Shown here one piece after another: positions 29,534-40,108 of a DNA stretch of 64,000 nt (position 1 is the first letter of the stretch; each line of letters starts with the position of its first letter). Source of the DNA: Ursidibacter maritimus. Its GTDB lineage: Bacteria; Pseudomonadota; Gammaproteobacteria; Enterobacterales; Pasteurellaceae. The notes beneath the pieces were generated by a model. The model searched no databases. It worked only from the letters and a program-made list of their open reading frames with translations, and had not been told where the DNA came from. Location of the stretch: the NCBI RefSeq assembly GCF_009761395.1, contig NZ_LEKN01000023.1, positions 47,279 to 111,278 on the forward strand, written 5' to 3'. The position numbers and the translations under genes were made by a program.

Positions 29534-29560
29534 CTTGTTGCAGTGTTCTACTGCAACAAG
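29534..29560 (-). other. Intergenic hairpin between pstS and pstC
   Basis: CTTGTTGCAG and CTGCAACAAG form a perfect 10-bp stem with a 7-base loop in the 85-bp gap. No T run follows in the direction of transcription, so it looks like an mRNA-stabilising or partial-stop element, of the kind that raises binding-protein yield over permeases. An uptake signal (ACAAGCGGTC) overlaps its outer arm. Confidence 0.6.
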
Positions 29561-29599
29561 CGGTCTGTTTCATCGAATTTTTTGCAATTCGATTTTTGA

Positions 29600-30640
29600 C
29601 TAATATATGGCTTTGCCTTGTTTATCTTTTACTTCATTTTTCCATTGTGCTTTGATTTGCTCAACCACGTTATCTGGCAATGGAACATAATCTAATTCTG
29701 AAGCAGATTTTTTCCCATGTTCGAATGCCCATTCAAAGAATTTGAACACACTTTTTGTCTGCTCAGGTTTTTCACTATTTTTGTGAATTAAGATAAAGCT
29801 CGCAGCGGTGATCGGCCAAGATTGCTCACCTACTTCGTTAGTTAAAATAACGCCCATTCCTGCTGCACTATCCCATTTCGCATTAGCCGCCGCTGCAGCA
29901 AAAGTTTCACGAGATGGTTGAACAAATTTTCCGTCTGCATTTTGTAATGAAACCCAAGATAATTCGTTCTGTTTGGCGTAAGCATATTCCACATAACCGA
30001 TAGAGTATTTAAGCTGTTTCACATAGGCGGCAACACCTTCATTGCCTTTACCACCTTGTCCGACAGGCCATTTAACAGATTTTCCTTCACCTACTTTTTC
30101 TTTCCATTCTGGCGAAATTTTAGAAAGATAGTTCGTCCAACCAAATGTTGTTCCCGAACCATCTGAACGGCGAACCACTAAAATATTTTTCTCAGGCAAT
30201 GCAATCCCTTGATTTAACTTGGAAATTGCTGGGTCGTTCCATTTTTGGATCTTCCCTAAGAAAATATCCGCTAACACCGCACCAGAAAGTTTTAACTCGC
30301 CTGATTTCACTTCAGGAATATTTACCACTGGCACAGTACCGCCGATAATCGCTGGGAACTGTAATAACTGGTTATCTGCTAATGCCTGTGCTTTCATTGG
30401 GTCATCAGAAGCACCAAAATCAATGGTTTTAGCAATAATTTGTTGCTGACCACCACCTGAACCAATTGATTGATAATTCACTTTATTCGCTGTTTCTTTT
30501 TCATATAAACCAGCCCATTTTGCATAAATCGGATACGGGAAAGATGCCCCAGCACCTGTGATCGTTTCTGCATTTGCAGATTGAATCATTGCAAAAGAAA
30601 GACCTAATACTGCTAAAGGTTTGAATACTTTGGATAACAT
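29600..30640 (-). CDS. pstS: Periplasmic phosphate-binding protein PstS
   Basis: The 346-residue protein has a signal peptide of about 24 residues ending SANA, then ETITGAGASFPYPIYAKW. Phosphate-binding motifs include SIGSGGGQQQI, FGASDDPM and VVRRSDGSGTTFGW. It delivers phosphate to PstABC. The length equals E. coli PstS. It is first in pstSCAB-phoBR and sits behind a Pho box at 30696-30713, so expression should rise when phosphate is scarce. Confidence 0.97.
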   Translation of the reverse strand: MLSKVFKPLAVLGLSFAMIQSANAETITGAGASFPYPIYAKWAGLYEKETANKVNYQSIGSGGGQQQIIAKTIDFGASDDPMKAQALADNQLLQFPAIIGGTVPVVNIPEVKSGELKLSGAVLADIFLGKIQKWNDPAISKLNQGIALPEKNILVVRRSDGSGTTFGWTNYLSKISPEWKEKVGEGKSVKWPVGQGGKGNEGVAAYVKQLKYSIGYVEYAYAKQNELSWVSLQNADGKFVQPSRETFAAAAANAKWDSAAGMGVILTNEVGEQSWPITAASFILIHKNSEKPEQTKSVFKFFEWAFEHGKKSASELDYVPLPDNVVEQIKAQWKNEVKDKQGKAIY

Positions 30641-30695
30641 TGTTTTCTCCTTAATGAGTTAAGTAATTTCACAATGCAAAGTCTAAGAAATAAAT

Positions 30696-30713
30696 GTGAC
30701 AAAATGATGACAG
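30696..30713 (-). promoter_or_regulatory. Pho box (PhoB binding site) upstream of pstS
   Basis: On the reverse strand the sequence is CTGTCATCATTTTGTCAC, two 7-bp CTGTCAT-like direct repeats with a 4-base spacer, close to the E. coli Pho-box consensus. It lies 56 bases before the pstS start codon. Confidence 0.85.
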
Positions 30714-30794
30714 AAGTGTAAAGAGAAGAAATTTATGATTTTGGAGTGGTTTTAATTGTTGCAGTTAGGCTGTAACTTCAAGGGTTATTTGCCA

Positions 30795-30831
30795 ATAATA
30801 AAGGGAGCAGATACTTTATCTTGCTCCCTTT
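30795..30831 (-). terminator. Terminator of the glpABC operon
   Basis: AAAGGGAGCA at 30800-30809 and TGCTCCCTTT at 30822-30831 pair perfectly. Reading leftward, the stem is followed by ATTATT, so the T tract is short. It lies 23 bases after the glpC stop. Confidence 0.75.
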
Positions 30832-30853
30832 AACTCTCTATTCGAGTTGAAGC

Positions 30854-32131
30854 TTACTTCTCAATCGCCATTGAAAGCAAAGTGATTGGATGTAAACAAG
30901 TTAGATTGGTGGACATATCAATTTGCCATTTACAAGTTTCACATTCGGAAACAACGAAATCAAAACCACCATTATTAATATGCTCGAATAATGGATTGCC
31001 AATCGCTTGCGATGTATTGTAGTTTTCTGCCTTAAAGCCATAAGTACCTGAAATACCACAACATTGTGATGGCAACATCACGATTTCAATACCAGGAATA
31101 TGTTTTAACACATCTAAGGTATAAGGTGCCCAACCAGCTTTATCAACGTGGCAAGCGGTATGATAAGCAATACGTAATGGCATTGATTTAAACTTAGGCT
31201 TCCTACCTTCATTGAACAGTTTATATAGATAACGAGTAACAATATTCACGTGTGGGCGAATTTTCGCATTATCCATTCCTAAAACGTGGTGATATTCGTC
31301 ACGCAAATTCATCGTACAACTTGAAGATGTTCCTACAACATCAAGCTCTCGTTGTTCAACAACTTTTTCTAGCTCTTTTAAGTTGAATTTCGCTAATTTT
31401 TTGGCTTTTTCAGGAAAACCATTTACAGAAAGCGGTAAACCACAGCATTTCTCTTTTTCAAGTAGTACAACACCAATATCCATTGCGTTAAAAACATCAA
31501 TCAGCTCTTTACCGAGTTGAGGGTTGTTGTAGTTCACATAGCAACCATGATAGTAAGCAATTTTTTCTCTATACAGATTTTGGCGTTCCGCTTCTTTTTT
31601 CAAATACCAGTTACGGAAAGATCCGAAAGAATATTTTGGTAAAGTTCTGTGTTGGCTCACATTTAACGTTTTTTCTAACAAGAAACGGGTTGCTTTTAAA
31701 CCTGTTATAGTATTCACAATTGGAGCTAATGGTGTATTTATTTTGCCCATTAAGTCAGTGTTACTTAATACTGCATCACGCAATTTATGCATAAATGGCT
31801 TATTTTGGCGATCAAGATGTTTATTTCTTGCTCGAACAATAATATCCCCAATTTTCACATCGGATGGGCAAGCGATTTCGCAACGTTTACAGTTAGTACA
31901 ATATTTTAATGCTTCATCATATAATTCTGCACTTTTTAAACGTAAACGCTCGCCATCAGGCCCTGCTTGCTTAGGACCTGGATAATTTGGATTTTGACGA
32001 GAAACAGGGCAAACTGCGGTACAAGCCGTACATTTAATACAACTTTCAAAGGACTCATCAAATCCGTGATGAACAACAGCACTAGCTACATTTTGCTGTG
32101 CTTGTTCGATTAAACGTTGAATATTATTCAT
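30854..32131 (-). CDS. glpC: Anaerobic glycerol-3-phosphate dehydrogenase subunit C
   Basis: GlpC is the iron-sulfur subunit that anchors GlpAB to the membrane and passes electrons to menaquinone. The 425-residue protein has two ferredoxin-type clusters near the N-terminus (CIKCTACTAVCP and CTNCKRCEIACP) and two CCG-type heterodisulfide-reductase motifs (KCCGLPLS and QCCGISG). It is somewhat longer than E. coli GlpC (396 residues). It is last in glpABC, 67 bp after glpB. Confidence 0.95.
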   Translation of the reverse strand: MNNIQRLIEQAQQNVASAVVHHGFDESFESCIKCTACTAVCPVSRQNPNYPGPKQAGPDGERLRLKSAELYDEALKYCTNCKRCEIACPSDVKIGDIIVRARNKHLDRQNKPFMHKLRDAVLSNTDLMGKINTPLAPIVNTITGLKATRFLLEKTLNVSQHRTLPKYSFGSFRNWYLKKEAERQNLYREKIAYYHGCYVNYNNPQLGKELIDVFNAMDIGVVLLEKEKCCGLPLSVNGFPEKAKKLAKFNLKELEKVVEQRELDVVGTSSSCTMNLRDEYHHVLGMDNAKIRPHVNIVTRYLYKLFNEGRKPKFKSMPLRIAYHTACHVDKAGWAPYTLDVLKHIPGIEIVMLPSQCCGISGTYGFKAENYNTSQAIGNPLFEHINNGGFDFVVSECETCKWQIDMSTNLTCLHPITLLSMAIEK

Positions 32132-32198
32132 ATAGGTTCCTTATCACTCACTTATTTTGATTTACGCCAATGATAAAAAGCGTATTTCCCACAAAATG

Positions 32199-33482
32199 TT
32201 ATTGACGTAAAATTTCGTCTGCGACTGTTAATGCGGTCACGACCGCAACTCCTGATCCACAACCAAGTTCTAGGCTATTAAAACCACCAATCACATTACC
32301 TACTGCGTAAAGATTATTGATAAATTGTCCATTTTTTTGAATTTGACAATGAGCATTAATGGCAACGCCTGCAGATTGATAAGGCTGTGGTGATGAAAAA
32401 CGTTCCGCCGTCCACGATAAGCGGTTAGATTGTTCGAATTTTTGGCAACCAATAATATCGCTGTGAAAAACAGGTTCCAAAATACGCTCAAATTCTGCAA
32501 CTAAACCATTACTAAAGAAACTACCTGTTGCTAACACAAAATGTTCGGCAGTGATAAAGTTTTCTTGATGAATTTGGGTATAAATTTTGCTTACTTTACC
32601 ATCTACAAATTCCGCTTTGAGTGCTTTATCACCATTAAGCATTAAGCCACCTAATTGCTCAAAACGATGACGTAGTTGTTTATGTTGTCGGATACCTAAA
32701 AGAGATGGTGGTAGGGTTGGTAACTCAAAAATAGCTAATCCAACCGCTTCTTTGAGTGCATTAAAGAAGCTCTGATCGTCTAAACCAAAACAAGCAGGTA
32801 AAAAAATTGCATCAGCACCTTGACTTGCGGTTTTCATCTCTTTGACTAAATCCGAAAAGGCTAGTTTATGTTCAAGTAATTGTGCAATATTGACACTGCG
32901 AAATTCTCGAGCATTATTTCTAAGCTGATCTAATTCAGGAATATTCAAATAGGCGGTCGAAAGTTCACAATGCGCAAATTGTGCATTCTGTTTTAGGTTA
33001 TCAGCTAACAGTTGCGGTTGAAAATCGTGATAGCCTTCAATTCCTAAAATCGCAATTGAGTGATAAGGAAAAACATCATTACCTTGCACTGTTGGTACGC
33101 TATTTGGTGACAGCCAACTACCACGCAATCCACCCAATGGTGTAACTCGTAGATGGTTTTCAGCAATACTGCCAAGTAAACCTAAATTAAGTGATTTAGC
33201 TAAATCTTCAAACTGTTGTGCTTTCTCAATCGTCTTTTCTTTACCAATCAAACAATAAGGGTGTTGCGGTAATTGCTGATAGAGTGCAGCATAGTTTTGC
33301 TCAAAGTGGCTAATTTTACGACCATTTGGTAATTGACTAAGTAAATCCATTGAACCCGATGCGAAATCAATCGCAGCTTGTCCGTTATTGATAATGACAC
33401 AACTCTTACCTTGTGCCTGTAACGTGATGCCGCAAGTTAAACCAGCAAGCCCGCCACCAATAATTACAACATCAAAATTCAT
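32199..33482 (-). CDS. glpB: Anaerobic glycerol-3-phosphate dehydrogenase subunit B
   Basis: GlpB is the second flavoprotein subunit of the anaerobic dehydrogenase. The start at 33482 gives [19 protein letters not shown], with the FAD/NAD-binding GGGLAG fingerprint at once, and overlaps the end of glpA by 11 bases. An upstream in-frame start (33527) would put 15 unneeded residues inside glpA. AAGGGA lies nine bases upstream. The product has 427 residues, near E. coli's 419. [20 protein letters not shown] lies near the C-terminus. Confidence 0.93.
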   Translation of the reverse strand: MNFDVVIIGGGLAGLTCGITLQAQGKSCVIINNGQAAIDFASGSMDLLSQLPNGRKISHFEQNYAALYQQLPQHPYCLIGKEKTIEKAQQFEDLAKSLNLGLLGSIAENHLRVTPLGGLRGSWLSPNSVPTVQGNDVFPYHSIAILGIEGYHDFQPQLLADNLKQNAQFAHCELSTAYLNIPELDQLRNNAREFRSVNIAQLLEHKLAFSDLVKEMKTASQGADAIFLPACFGLDDQSFFNALKEAVGLAIFELPTLPPSLLGIRQHKQLRHRFEQLGGLMLNGDKALKAEFVDGKVSKIYTQIHQENFITAEHFVLATGSFFSNGLVAEFERILEPVFHSDIIGCQKFEQSNRLSWTAERFSSPQPYQSAGVAINAHCQIQKNGQFINNLYAVGNVIGGFNSLELGCGSGVAVVTALTVADEILRQ

Positions 33483-35163
33483 TGCTATCCGTCCCTTGCT
33501 GTGCTTGTTGTTCAAGCGGTTGAACATTGTTAAGACCTAATAAACTGTAGTAAATCCAGCTTGTGAAATCAGCCTCTCTAATGGCATCGCCCCACGCAAT
33601 CGGCTCGATACCACGCCAACGCTCTTCCATAAATGAAGCTAATTGTGTGGTAGATTGACGAGGTGTTGCGACATCAAAGCGAGTCATTAAACCAGCCGCT
33701 CGACACGCACAAAGTTCAGCTTGGCAAGTTCCCATTCCTACTCGTGTACGACGGCGTAAATCAACTAAATTATTCACACTTAATTCGTCAACAGCATAAC
33801 GAACTTCACCAGCAGTTACCGCTTCACATTCACAAACTAATGAACGATCAAGACGTTCTTTATCCAACAAACGAGTGGCTCGTGAACCATGACGATACAC
33901 CGCAGAATAACGAATTGTGCTTGGCAATGAGATAACTTTATTATTTGTTTCCGCTCGGCTTTCGCTTGAGCCTGGTAAAGCTCTTTCTGCCGTTACACAG
34001 CGGTCGGTTTTGTTTAATTTTTTGCAAACCAGATCTGTTGCCCATTCCGCCATTAAACGATAAGTCATCAACTTACCACCCGTAATAGTTACAAAGCCAC
34101 TTAAACCATCGCGTTCTTCGTGGTCAAGTAATACAATCCCACGACTCACGTTACGTCCTGAAGGATCATCGTCAGTAGCAACCAAAGGTCGAACGCCAGC
34201 ATAAGCCCTCAACACACGAGTATGGCGTAAACTCGGTGCCAATTTTTCTCCTTCACGAAATAGAATATCCACTTCTTCAGGCGTGACGATCATATTATCT
34301 ATTTCATCATAAGGAATTCGGCTAGATGTCGTCCCAATAACTGAAATGGTATCACCAGGCACTAAAATATCTGCATCAGCTGGTTTACGGCAACGGTTGA
34401 TCACCATTTTGTTGATACGATGTCCCATTACCAATAATGAGCCTTTTGCAGGGAACATTCTAATTTTAAGATCGGCATATTCGGCAATCCCTTGTCCCCA
34501 AATACCCGCAGCATTAACCACAACTGGTGCAAAAAATTGACGATCTACTCGATTTTTATGATCATATACATTTACGCCAATAACCGTTGCCCCTTCCCGA
34601 ATCAAACCTTTTACTTCACAGTAAGTGAATACTTTGGCACCATTTTCGGTCGCATCTAGCATATTTGAAGCAGTTAAGCGGAAAGGGTCAATAGAGCCAT
34701 CAGGCACAACAACAGCACCCACTAGTTCAGGATTAACGGAAGGTTCCATATGGAGTGCAAGTTTTGGATCAATAGCTACCGCTTCAATGCCAGACTCGGT
34801 ACAAGCATCAATAAAGGTCTTTTGGAAATCAAGATCATCTTCAGGTAATGTAATGAATAACCCTTCGGTTTCATCAATACAATGGCGAGCAATCTTGCGT
34901 AAAATTTTATTTTCGACAATACACTCTTCAGCAGACTCTCGGTCTTTAACAGCATAACGAGCACCGCTGTGTAATAAACCATGATTACGTCCTGTCGCTC
35001 CCGTTGCAATATCTCTGCGTTCTAGCAAAATGCAATCAATTCCACGCAATGCACAGTCACGAGCAATGCCCGCACCAGTTGCGCCGCCACCGATAATAAT
35101 GACATCTGTACTTAACGGAGAAAAATCCGCTACGTTTCGATACATTTGAGGTGATATAGCCAT
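33472..35163 (-). CDS. glpA: Anaerobic glycerol-3-phosphate dehydrogenase subunit A
   Basis: GlpA oxidises sn-glycerol-3-phosphate to dihydroxyacetone phosphate under anaerobic conditions. The 563-residue protein starts with a Rossmann FAD motif ([20 protein letters not shown]), then [21 protein letters not shown]-terminal BFD-like iron-sulfur region contains [11 protein letters not shown] and CQAELCACR. It is the first gene of glpABC and is divergent from glpT; the 299-bp gap carries a strong CRP site and a repeated motif that may bind GlpR. Confidence 0.96.
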   Translation of the reverse strand: MAISPQMYRNVADFSPLSTDVIIIGGGATGAGIARDCALRGIDCILLERRDIATGATGRNHGLLHSGARYAVKDRESAEECIVENKILRKIARHCIDETEGLFITLPEDDLDFQKTFIDACTESGIEAVAIDPKLALHMEPSVNPELVGAVVVPDGSIDPFRLTASNMLDATENGAKVFTYCEVKGLIREGATVIGVNVYDHKNRVDRQFFAPVVVNAAGIWGQGIAEYADLKIRMFPAKGSLLVMGHRINKMVINRCRKPADADILVPGDTISVIGTTSSRIPYDEIDNMIVTPEEVDILFREGEKLAPSLRHTRVLRAYAGVRPLVATDDDPSGRNVSRGIVLLDHEERDGLSGFVTITGGKLMTYRLMAEWATDLVCKKLNKTDRCVTAERALPGSSESRAETNNKVISLPSTIRYSAVYRHGSRATRLLDKERLDRSLVCECEAVTAGEVRYAVDELSVNNLVDLRRRTRVGMGTCQAELCACRAAGLMTRFDVATPRQSTTQLASFMEERWRGIEPIAWGDAIREADFTSWIYYSLLGLNNVQPLEQQAQQGTDSNEF

Positions 35164-35226
35164 AGCCGCCCCACAATAAGCAATAAATAATCATAAAGAA
35201 ACAAAATTATAACATTATTGTATTTT

Positions 35227-35259
35227 AATGAGCGAAATAGAACAACAAAATGAGCGAAA
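35227..35259. promoter_or_regulatory. Two direct repeats AATGAGCGAAA, candidate GlpR operators
   Basis: AATGAGCGAAA occurs at 35227-35237 and again at 35249-35259. The 22-bp spacing would place both on the same face of the helix. The half-site partly matches the AATGTTCG half of the E. coli GlpR operator. No glpR gene is in the window, so the assignment is a guess from position and spacing. Confidence 0.4.
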
Positions 35260-35283
35260 AAGTGTGAATTAGATCACTATTTA
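35258..35283. promoter_or_regulatory. CRP-cAMP binding site in the glpA-glpT intergenic region
   Basis: TGTGA-ATTAGA-TCACT at 35263-35278 matches the TGTGA-N6-TCACA consensus at nine of ten conserved positions. It lies between the two divergent operons, about 95 bp from glpA and 185 bp from glpT, and could serve both. Confidence 0.75.
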
Positions 35284-35462
35284 AATAAAAACAAAGAATA
35301 TAACGTAGGTAATGTTAAAAATTATTAAAATAATTGTGAATTACTTCACAAAATTCGATAAAAAATTTAGGTGCTATTTTTATTTTTGATATGATATCGT
35401 TGGCGATGTTCGTAAATGAATATCTTATCTATCAATAACAACAATTTGTTGGAGTTTTCACT

Positions 35463-36908
35463 ATGTATGGTCCATTTAAACCAGCTCCGCATATCGCGGA
35501 GCTACCAGCAGAAAAAATTGATTCCACATACAAACGCTTACGTTGGCAAGTGTTTGCAGGGATCTTCTTTGGTTATGCTGCCTATTATTTTGTTCGTGCA
35601 AATTTCGATTTGGCACAGAAAGGGTTAATTGAAGCAGGAATGTACACAAAAGCCGAGTTAGGTGTAATTGGTACAGCTGCAGGTCTTGCTTACGGTTTGT
35701 CAAAATTCTTTATGGCAACCATTTCTGACCGCTCTAATCCGAGAGTTTTCTTACCATTTGGTTTATTACTCTCTGGCTTATGTATGACAATGATGGGGTT
35801 ATTCCCTTGGGCGACATCAGGCATCGCAGTAATGTGGGCATTGATATTCTTAAATGGTTGGTTCCAAGGTATGGGTTGGCCTCCTTGTGGTAGAACAATG
35901 GTTCACTGGTGGTCTAAATCAGAACGTGGAACAATCGTATCTATTTGGAATACAGCTCACAACGTAGGGGGAACTGTACCAGGTATTATGGTTCTTTTAG
36001 CAGGTGCTATTTATTTCAGTGAATATGGCGTAGAAGCAACAGCGAAAGATATTTGGCAACAAGCACTTTACTATCCTGGTATTGCTGCAATGATTGCTGC
36101 TATTCCTATTTATTTAGTAATGCGTGATACACCACAATCTTGTGGTTTACCACCTATTGAAAAATGGCGTAATGATTATCCTGATGACTATAACGAAAAA
36201 ACTTACGAAAATAACTTATCTGTAAAAGAAATTTTATTCACTTATGTGTTTAAAAATAAACTGTTGTGGTATATCGCAATTGCTAACGTATTCGTTTACT
36301 TAATTCGCTATGGTGTGTTGAAATGGTCTCCAGTTTACCTTGGTGAAGTTAAACATTTCAATATCAAAGGAACAGCTTGGGCATATACTATCTATGAACT
36401 CGCAGCTATACCAGGAACACTATTATGTGGTTGGGTATCAGATAAAGTATTTAAAGGAAAACGTGGTTTAACTGGTTTCATCTTTATGATTTTAACCACA
36501 GCAGCAGTAGTTGCATTATGGCTTAACCCAGCAACACCAGAAAATGAACTTGCACAATATGCTGGTCACGCTTGGTATGAAAACCCATATCAGTTAATGG
36601 ACTTCATTTTAATGACCACTATTGGTTTCTTAATCTATGGCCCTGTAATGTTGATTGGTTTACACGCTCTTGAACTTGCACCGAAAAAAGCTGCAGGAAC
36701 AGCAGCAGGCTTTACAGGCTTATTCGGCTATCTTGGCGGTACGGTTGCAGCATCTGCGGTCGTAGGTTGGGCAGCAGAATACTACGGCTGGGACGGCGGT
36801 TTTTATGTAATGATCGCTGGTGGTGTATTAGCTGTATTGTTAATGTTCATCACAATGCTAGAAGAAAGTAAGCATAAAGCAAAACTAGGTGAGCATTACG
36901 GTAAATAA
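35463..36908 (+). CDS. glpT: Glycerol-3-phosphate/phosphate antiporter GlpT
   Basis: The 481-residue protein is a major-facilitator-superfamily antiporter that imports glycerol-3-phosphate in exchange for phosphate. Twelve membrane segments are evident. Family blocks include [39 protein letters not shown] and [16 protein letters not shown]. GlpT also imports fosfomycin. It diverges from glpABC and ends at a strong terminator before glpF. Confidence 0.96.
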   Translation: MYGPFKPAPHIAELPAEKIDSTYKRLRWQVFAGIFFGYAAYYFVRANFDLAQKGLIEAGMYTKAELGVIGTAAGLAYGLSKFFMATISDRSNPRVFLPFGLLLSGLCMTMMGLFPWATSGIAVMWALIFLNGWFQGMGWPPCGRTMVHWWSKSERGTIVSIWNTAHNVGGTVPGIMVLLAGAIYFSEYGVEATAKDIWQQALYYPGIAAMIAAIPIYLVMRDTPQSCGLPPIEKWRNDYPDDYNEKTYENNLSVKEILFTYVFKNKLLWYIAIANVFVYLIRYGVLKWSPVYLGEVKHFNIKGTAWAYTIYELAAIPGTLLCGWVSDKVFKGKRGLTGFIFMILTTAAVVALWLNPATPENELAQYAGHAWYENPYQLMDFILMTTIGFLIYGPVMLIGLHALELAPKKAAGTAAGFTGLFGYLGGTVAASAVVGWAAEYYGWDGGFYVMIAGGVLAVLLMFITMLEESKHKAKLGEHYGK

Positions 36909-36928
36909 TAATTAAACAATCTTTTCAT

Positions 36929-36962
36929 AAGCTATATTGGAATATTCCAATATGGCTTTTTT
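36929..36962 (+). terminator. Rho-independent terminator of glpT
   Basis: GCTATATTGGAATATTCCAATATGGC is a near-perfect palindrome followed directly by TTTTTT. It starts about 22 bases after the glpT stop and isolates glpT from glpF. Confidence 0.9.
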
Positions 36963-37161
36963 GTTTTCTAAATGTGACAAACTTCAAATTTTTTACATTA
37001 AAATAACAATTTTTTGTCGGGTGTGTCACAAAAACAACATTTTTTATTTGCCAAAAATACTCATTACACTATATTTCGCTTTGTTTTTTTTTCGTTTTCA
37101 AACAAAATTTAAACGGTTTGATTATTTCTTTGTTCTTATATTCCAATTTTTGGGGGAAGTT

Positions 37162-37941
37162 ATGGATAAATCATTAAAAGCAGCCTGTATTGGTGAATTT
37201 ATTGGTACTGGATTGATTATCTTCTTTGGTGCAGGTTGCGTTGCCGCTGCTCAGGTAGCAGGTGCGACATTTGGGCTATGGGAGATCTCGATTGTTTGGG
37301 GCTTGGCTGTGGCAATGGCTGTTTACGCATCTGCAGGGTTATCAGGAGCCCATTTAAACCCTGCTGTGACTATCGCATTATGGAAATTTGCCTGTTTTGA
37401 TGGCAAAAAAATCTTACCTTATATCATATCACAAATGCTCGGTGCTTTTTCTGCGGCAGCATTGGTCTATTTCTTATATAGAGATCTCTTTATTGCTGCA
37501 GAAGCAGCACAAAATATCGTGCGTGGCGAAGGTATTGGATTTGCTGGTGTATTCTCCACTTATCCGAATGAGCATATTAGCGTATTCCAAGCCTTTATAG
37601 TTGAGATCGTCATTACTGCGGTGTTAATGGCATTGATTTTTGCCCTCACTGATGATGGCAATGGTATTCCAAGAGGCCCAATAGCTCCATTATTAATCGG
37701 ACTATTGATTGCTGTAATTGGTGGAGCGATGGGTCCTCTAACAGGATTTGCAATGAACCCTGCTCGTGACTTTGCTCCTAAGGTATTTACATTCTTAGCT
37801 GGCTGGGGTGACGTTGCTTTCACTGGAGGTCGTGATATTCCTTACTTCCTTGTACCTATCTTTGGTCCTATCGTTGGGGCTTTATTAGGTGGTTTTCTTT
37901 ATACTCGTTTGATTGGTAAAAATTTACCTTGCAAATTATAA
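37162..37941 (+). CDS. glpF: Glycerol facilitator GlpF
   Basis: GlpF is an aquaglyceroporin that lets glycerol diffuse across the inner membrane. The reading frame is open from 36937, but the start at 37162 follows GGGGGAAG and gives MDKSLKAACIGEFIGTG. The two NPA boxes are at N66-A68 (HLNPAV) and N199-A201 (MNPARDF); the aspartate after the second marks a glycerol channel rather than a water channel. The product has 259 residues and six helices. glpK follows after 33 bp. Confidence 0.95.
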   Translation: MDKSLKAACIGEFIGTGLIIFFGAGCVAAAQVAGATFGLWEISIVWGLAVAMAVYASAGLSGAHLNPAVTIALWKFACFDGKKILPYIISQMLGAFSAAALVYFLYRDLFIAAEAAQNIVRGEGIGFAGVFSTYPNEHISVFQAFIVEIVITAVLMALIFALTDDGNGIPRGPIAPLLIGLLIAVIGGAMGPLTGFAMNPARDFAPKVFTFLAGWGDVAFTGGRDIPYFLVPIFGPIVGALLGGFLYTRLIGKNLPCKL

Positions 37942-39489
<1,548 letters not shown>

Positions 39490-39499
39490 GCTCTTTAAA

Positions 39500-39547
39500 A
39501 AAAGCGGTTCGATATTTGCAAAATTTTGCAAGTATCGCACCGCTTTT
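39500..39547 (+). terminator. Terminator of glpFK: long uptake-signal palindrome
   Basis: The arms begin AAAAGCGGTTCGATA and AAAAGCGGTGCGATA (second read on the other strand) and continue into a TTGCAAAATTTTGCAA centre. The 48-bp palindrome has very few mismatches and ends CCGCTTTT. Confidence 0.8.
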
Positions 39548-40108
39548 ATGTGCAGAGGATCAGACTTGAACTGACAATTTACTATAAAAAGTGAGAGCTT
39601 CCTCTTTAGAATATGAATGTCTAAATTCAATCTAAACAAAAAGGAAACTCTCATATTTTATTCTAATCCCTCCTTATTAAACATAAGACTAGTTTAGTAA
39701 ATGTAGGTGCAGAATTAGGTAATATATCCCAATCTGTAAGCTAATAGGCATGAGGATGTCAGCAAGCTTCAGTGAGTTGTGGGTATTTATCAAAAAACCT
39801 TTATTGATATCGCTTGCAACCTTTTTGGAAATAGAATGTTTATTTCAACCAACATTGTTCTCTCGCCAGAAATTTTGATTTTTAAGGTAACTATAATGGT
39901 TTGGAGAATGTTTTTCTTTTGTCTTTTTTGTGAGTAATTTCATTGCAAACTTCTAATAATTACGCAGGAAGTGACCATTGTAATCAGCCTACTTCTCCTT
40001 CTCAATGAATAATCTTCAATTTTTTTGATTTAGTTAAAACTATTTATTCGGAAATAAAAATAATTGAATGTAAAATAGCGTCAGTTTTTTAATTTTAACG
40101 AGGTCAAT
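39548..40108. other. Gene-poor 0.56-kb interval with an imperfect inverted repeat
   Basis: No convincing gene is present. Sequence at 39585-39660 forms an imperfect palindrome whose arms read GTGAGAGCTTCCT and, from the other strand, ATGAGAGTTTCCT, each continuing to TTTAGA. It may be a MITE-like relic or a large hairpin. Just before it, the reverse strand at 39553-39575 reads GTCAGTTCAAGTCTGATCCT, which resembles the T-arm and 3' acceptor strand of a tRNA, but no CCA or body is present. The rest, to dcuB, shows only stop-rich short frames. Confidence 0.45.
40025..40038. promoter_or_regulatory. Weak candidate FNR site upstream of dcuB
   Basis: TTGATTTAGTTAAA resembles the FNR consensus TTGAT-N4-ATCAA, with a perfect left half and a poor right half. 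It lies 71 bp before the dcuB start, a plausible place for an anaerobic activator. Confidence 0.3.

Noticed and set aside
39682..39900. Possible 40-45 codon gene in the glpK-dcuB gap
   Set aside because: A short ATG frame exists but it has no ribosome-binding site or recognisable similarity; the region has stops in every frame.
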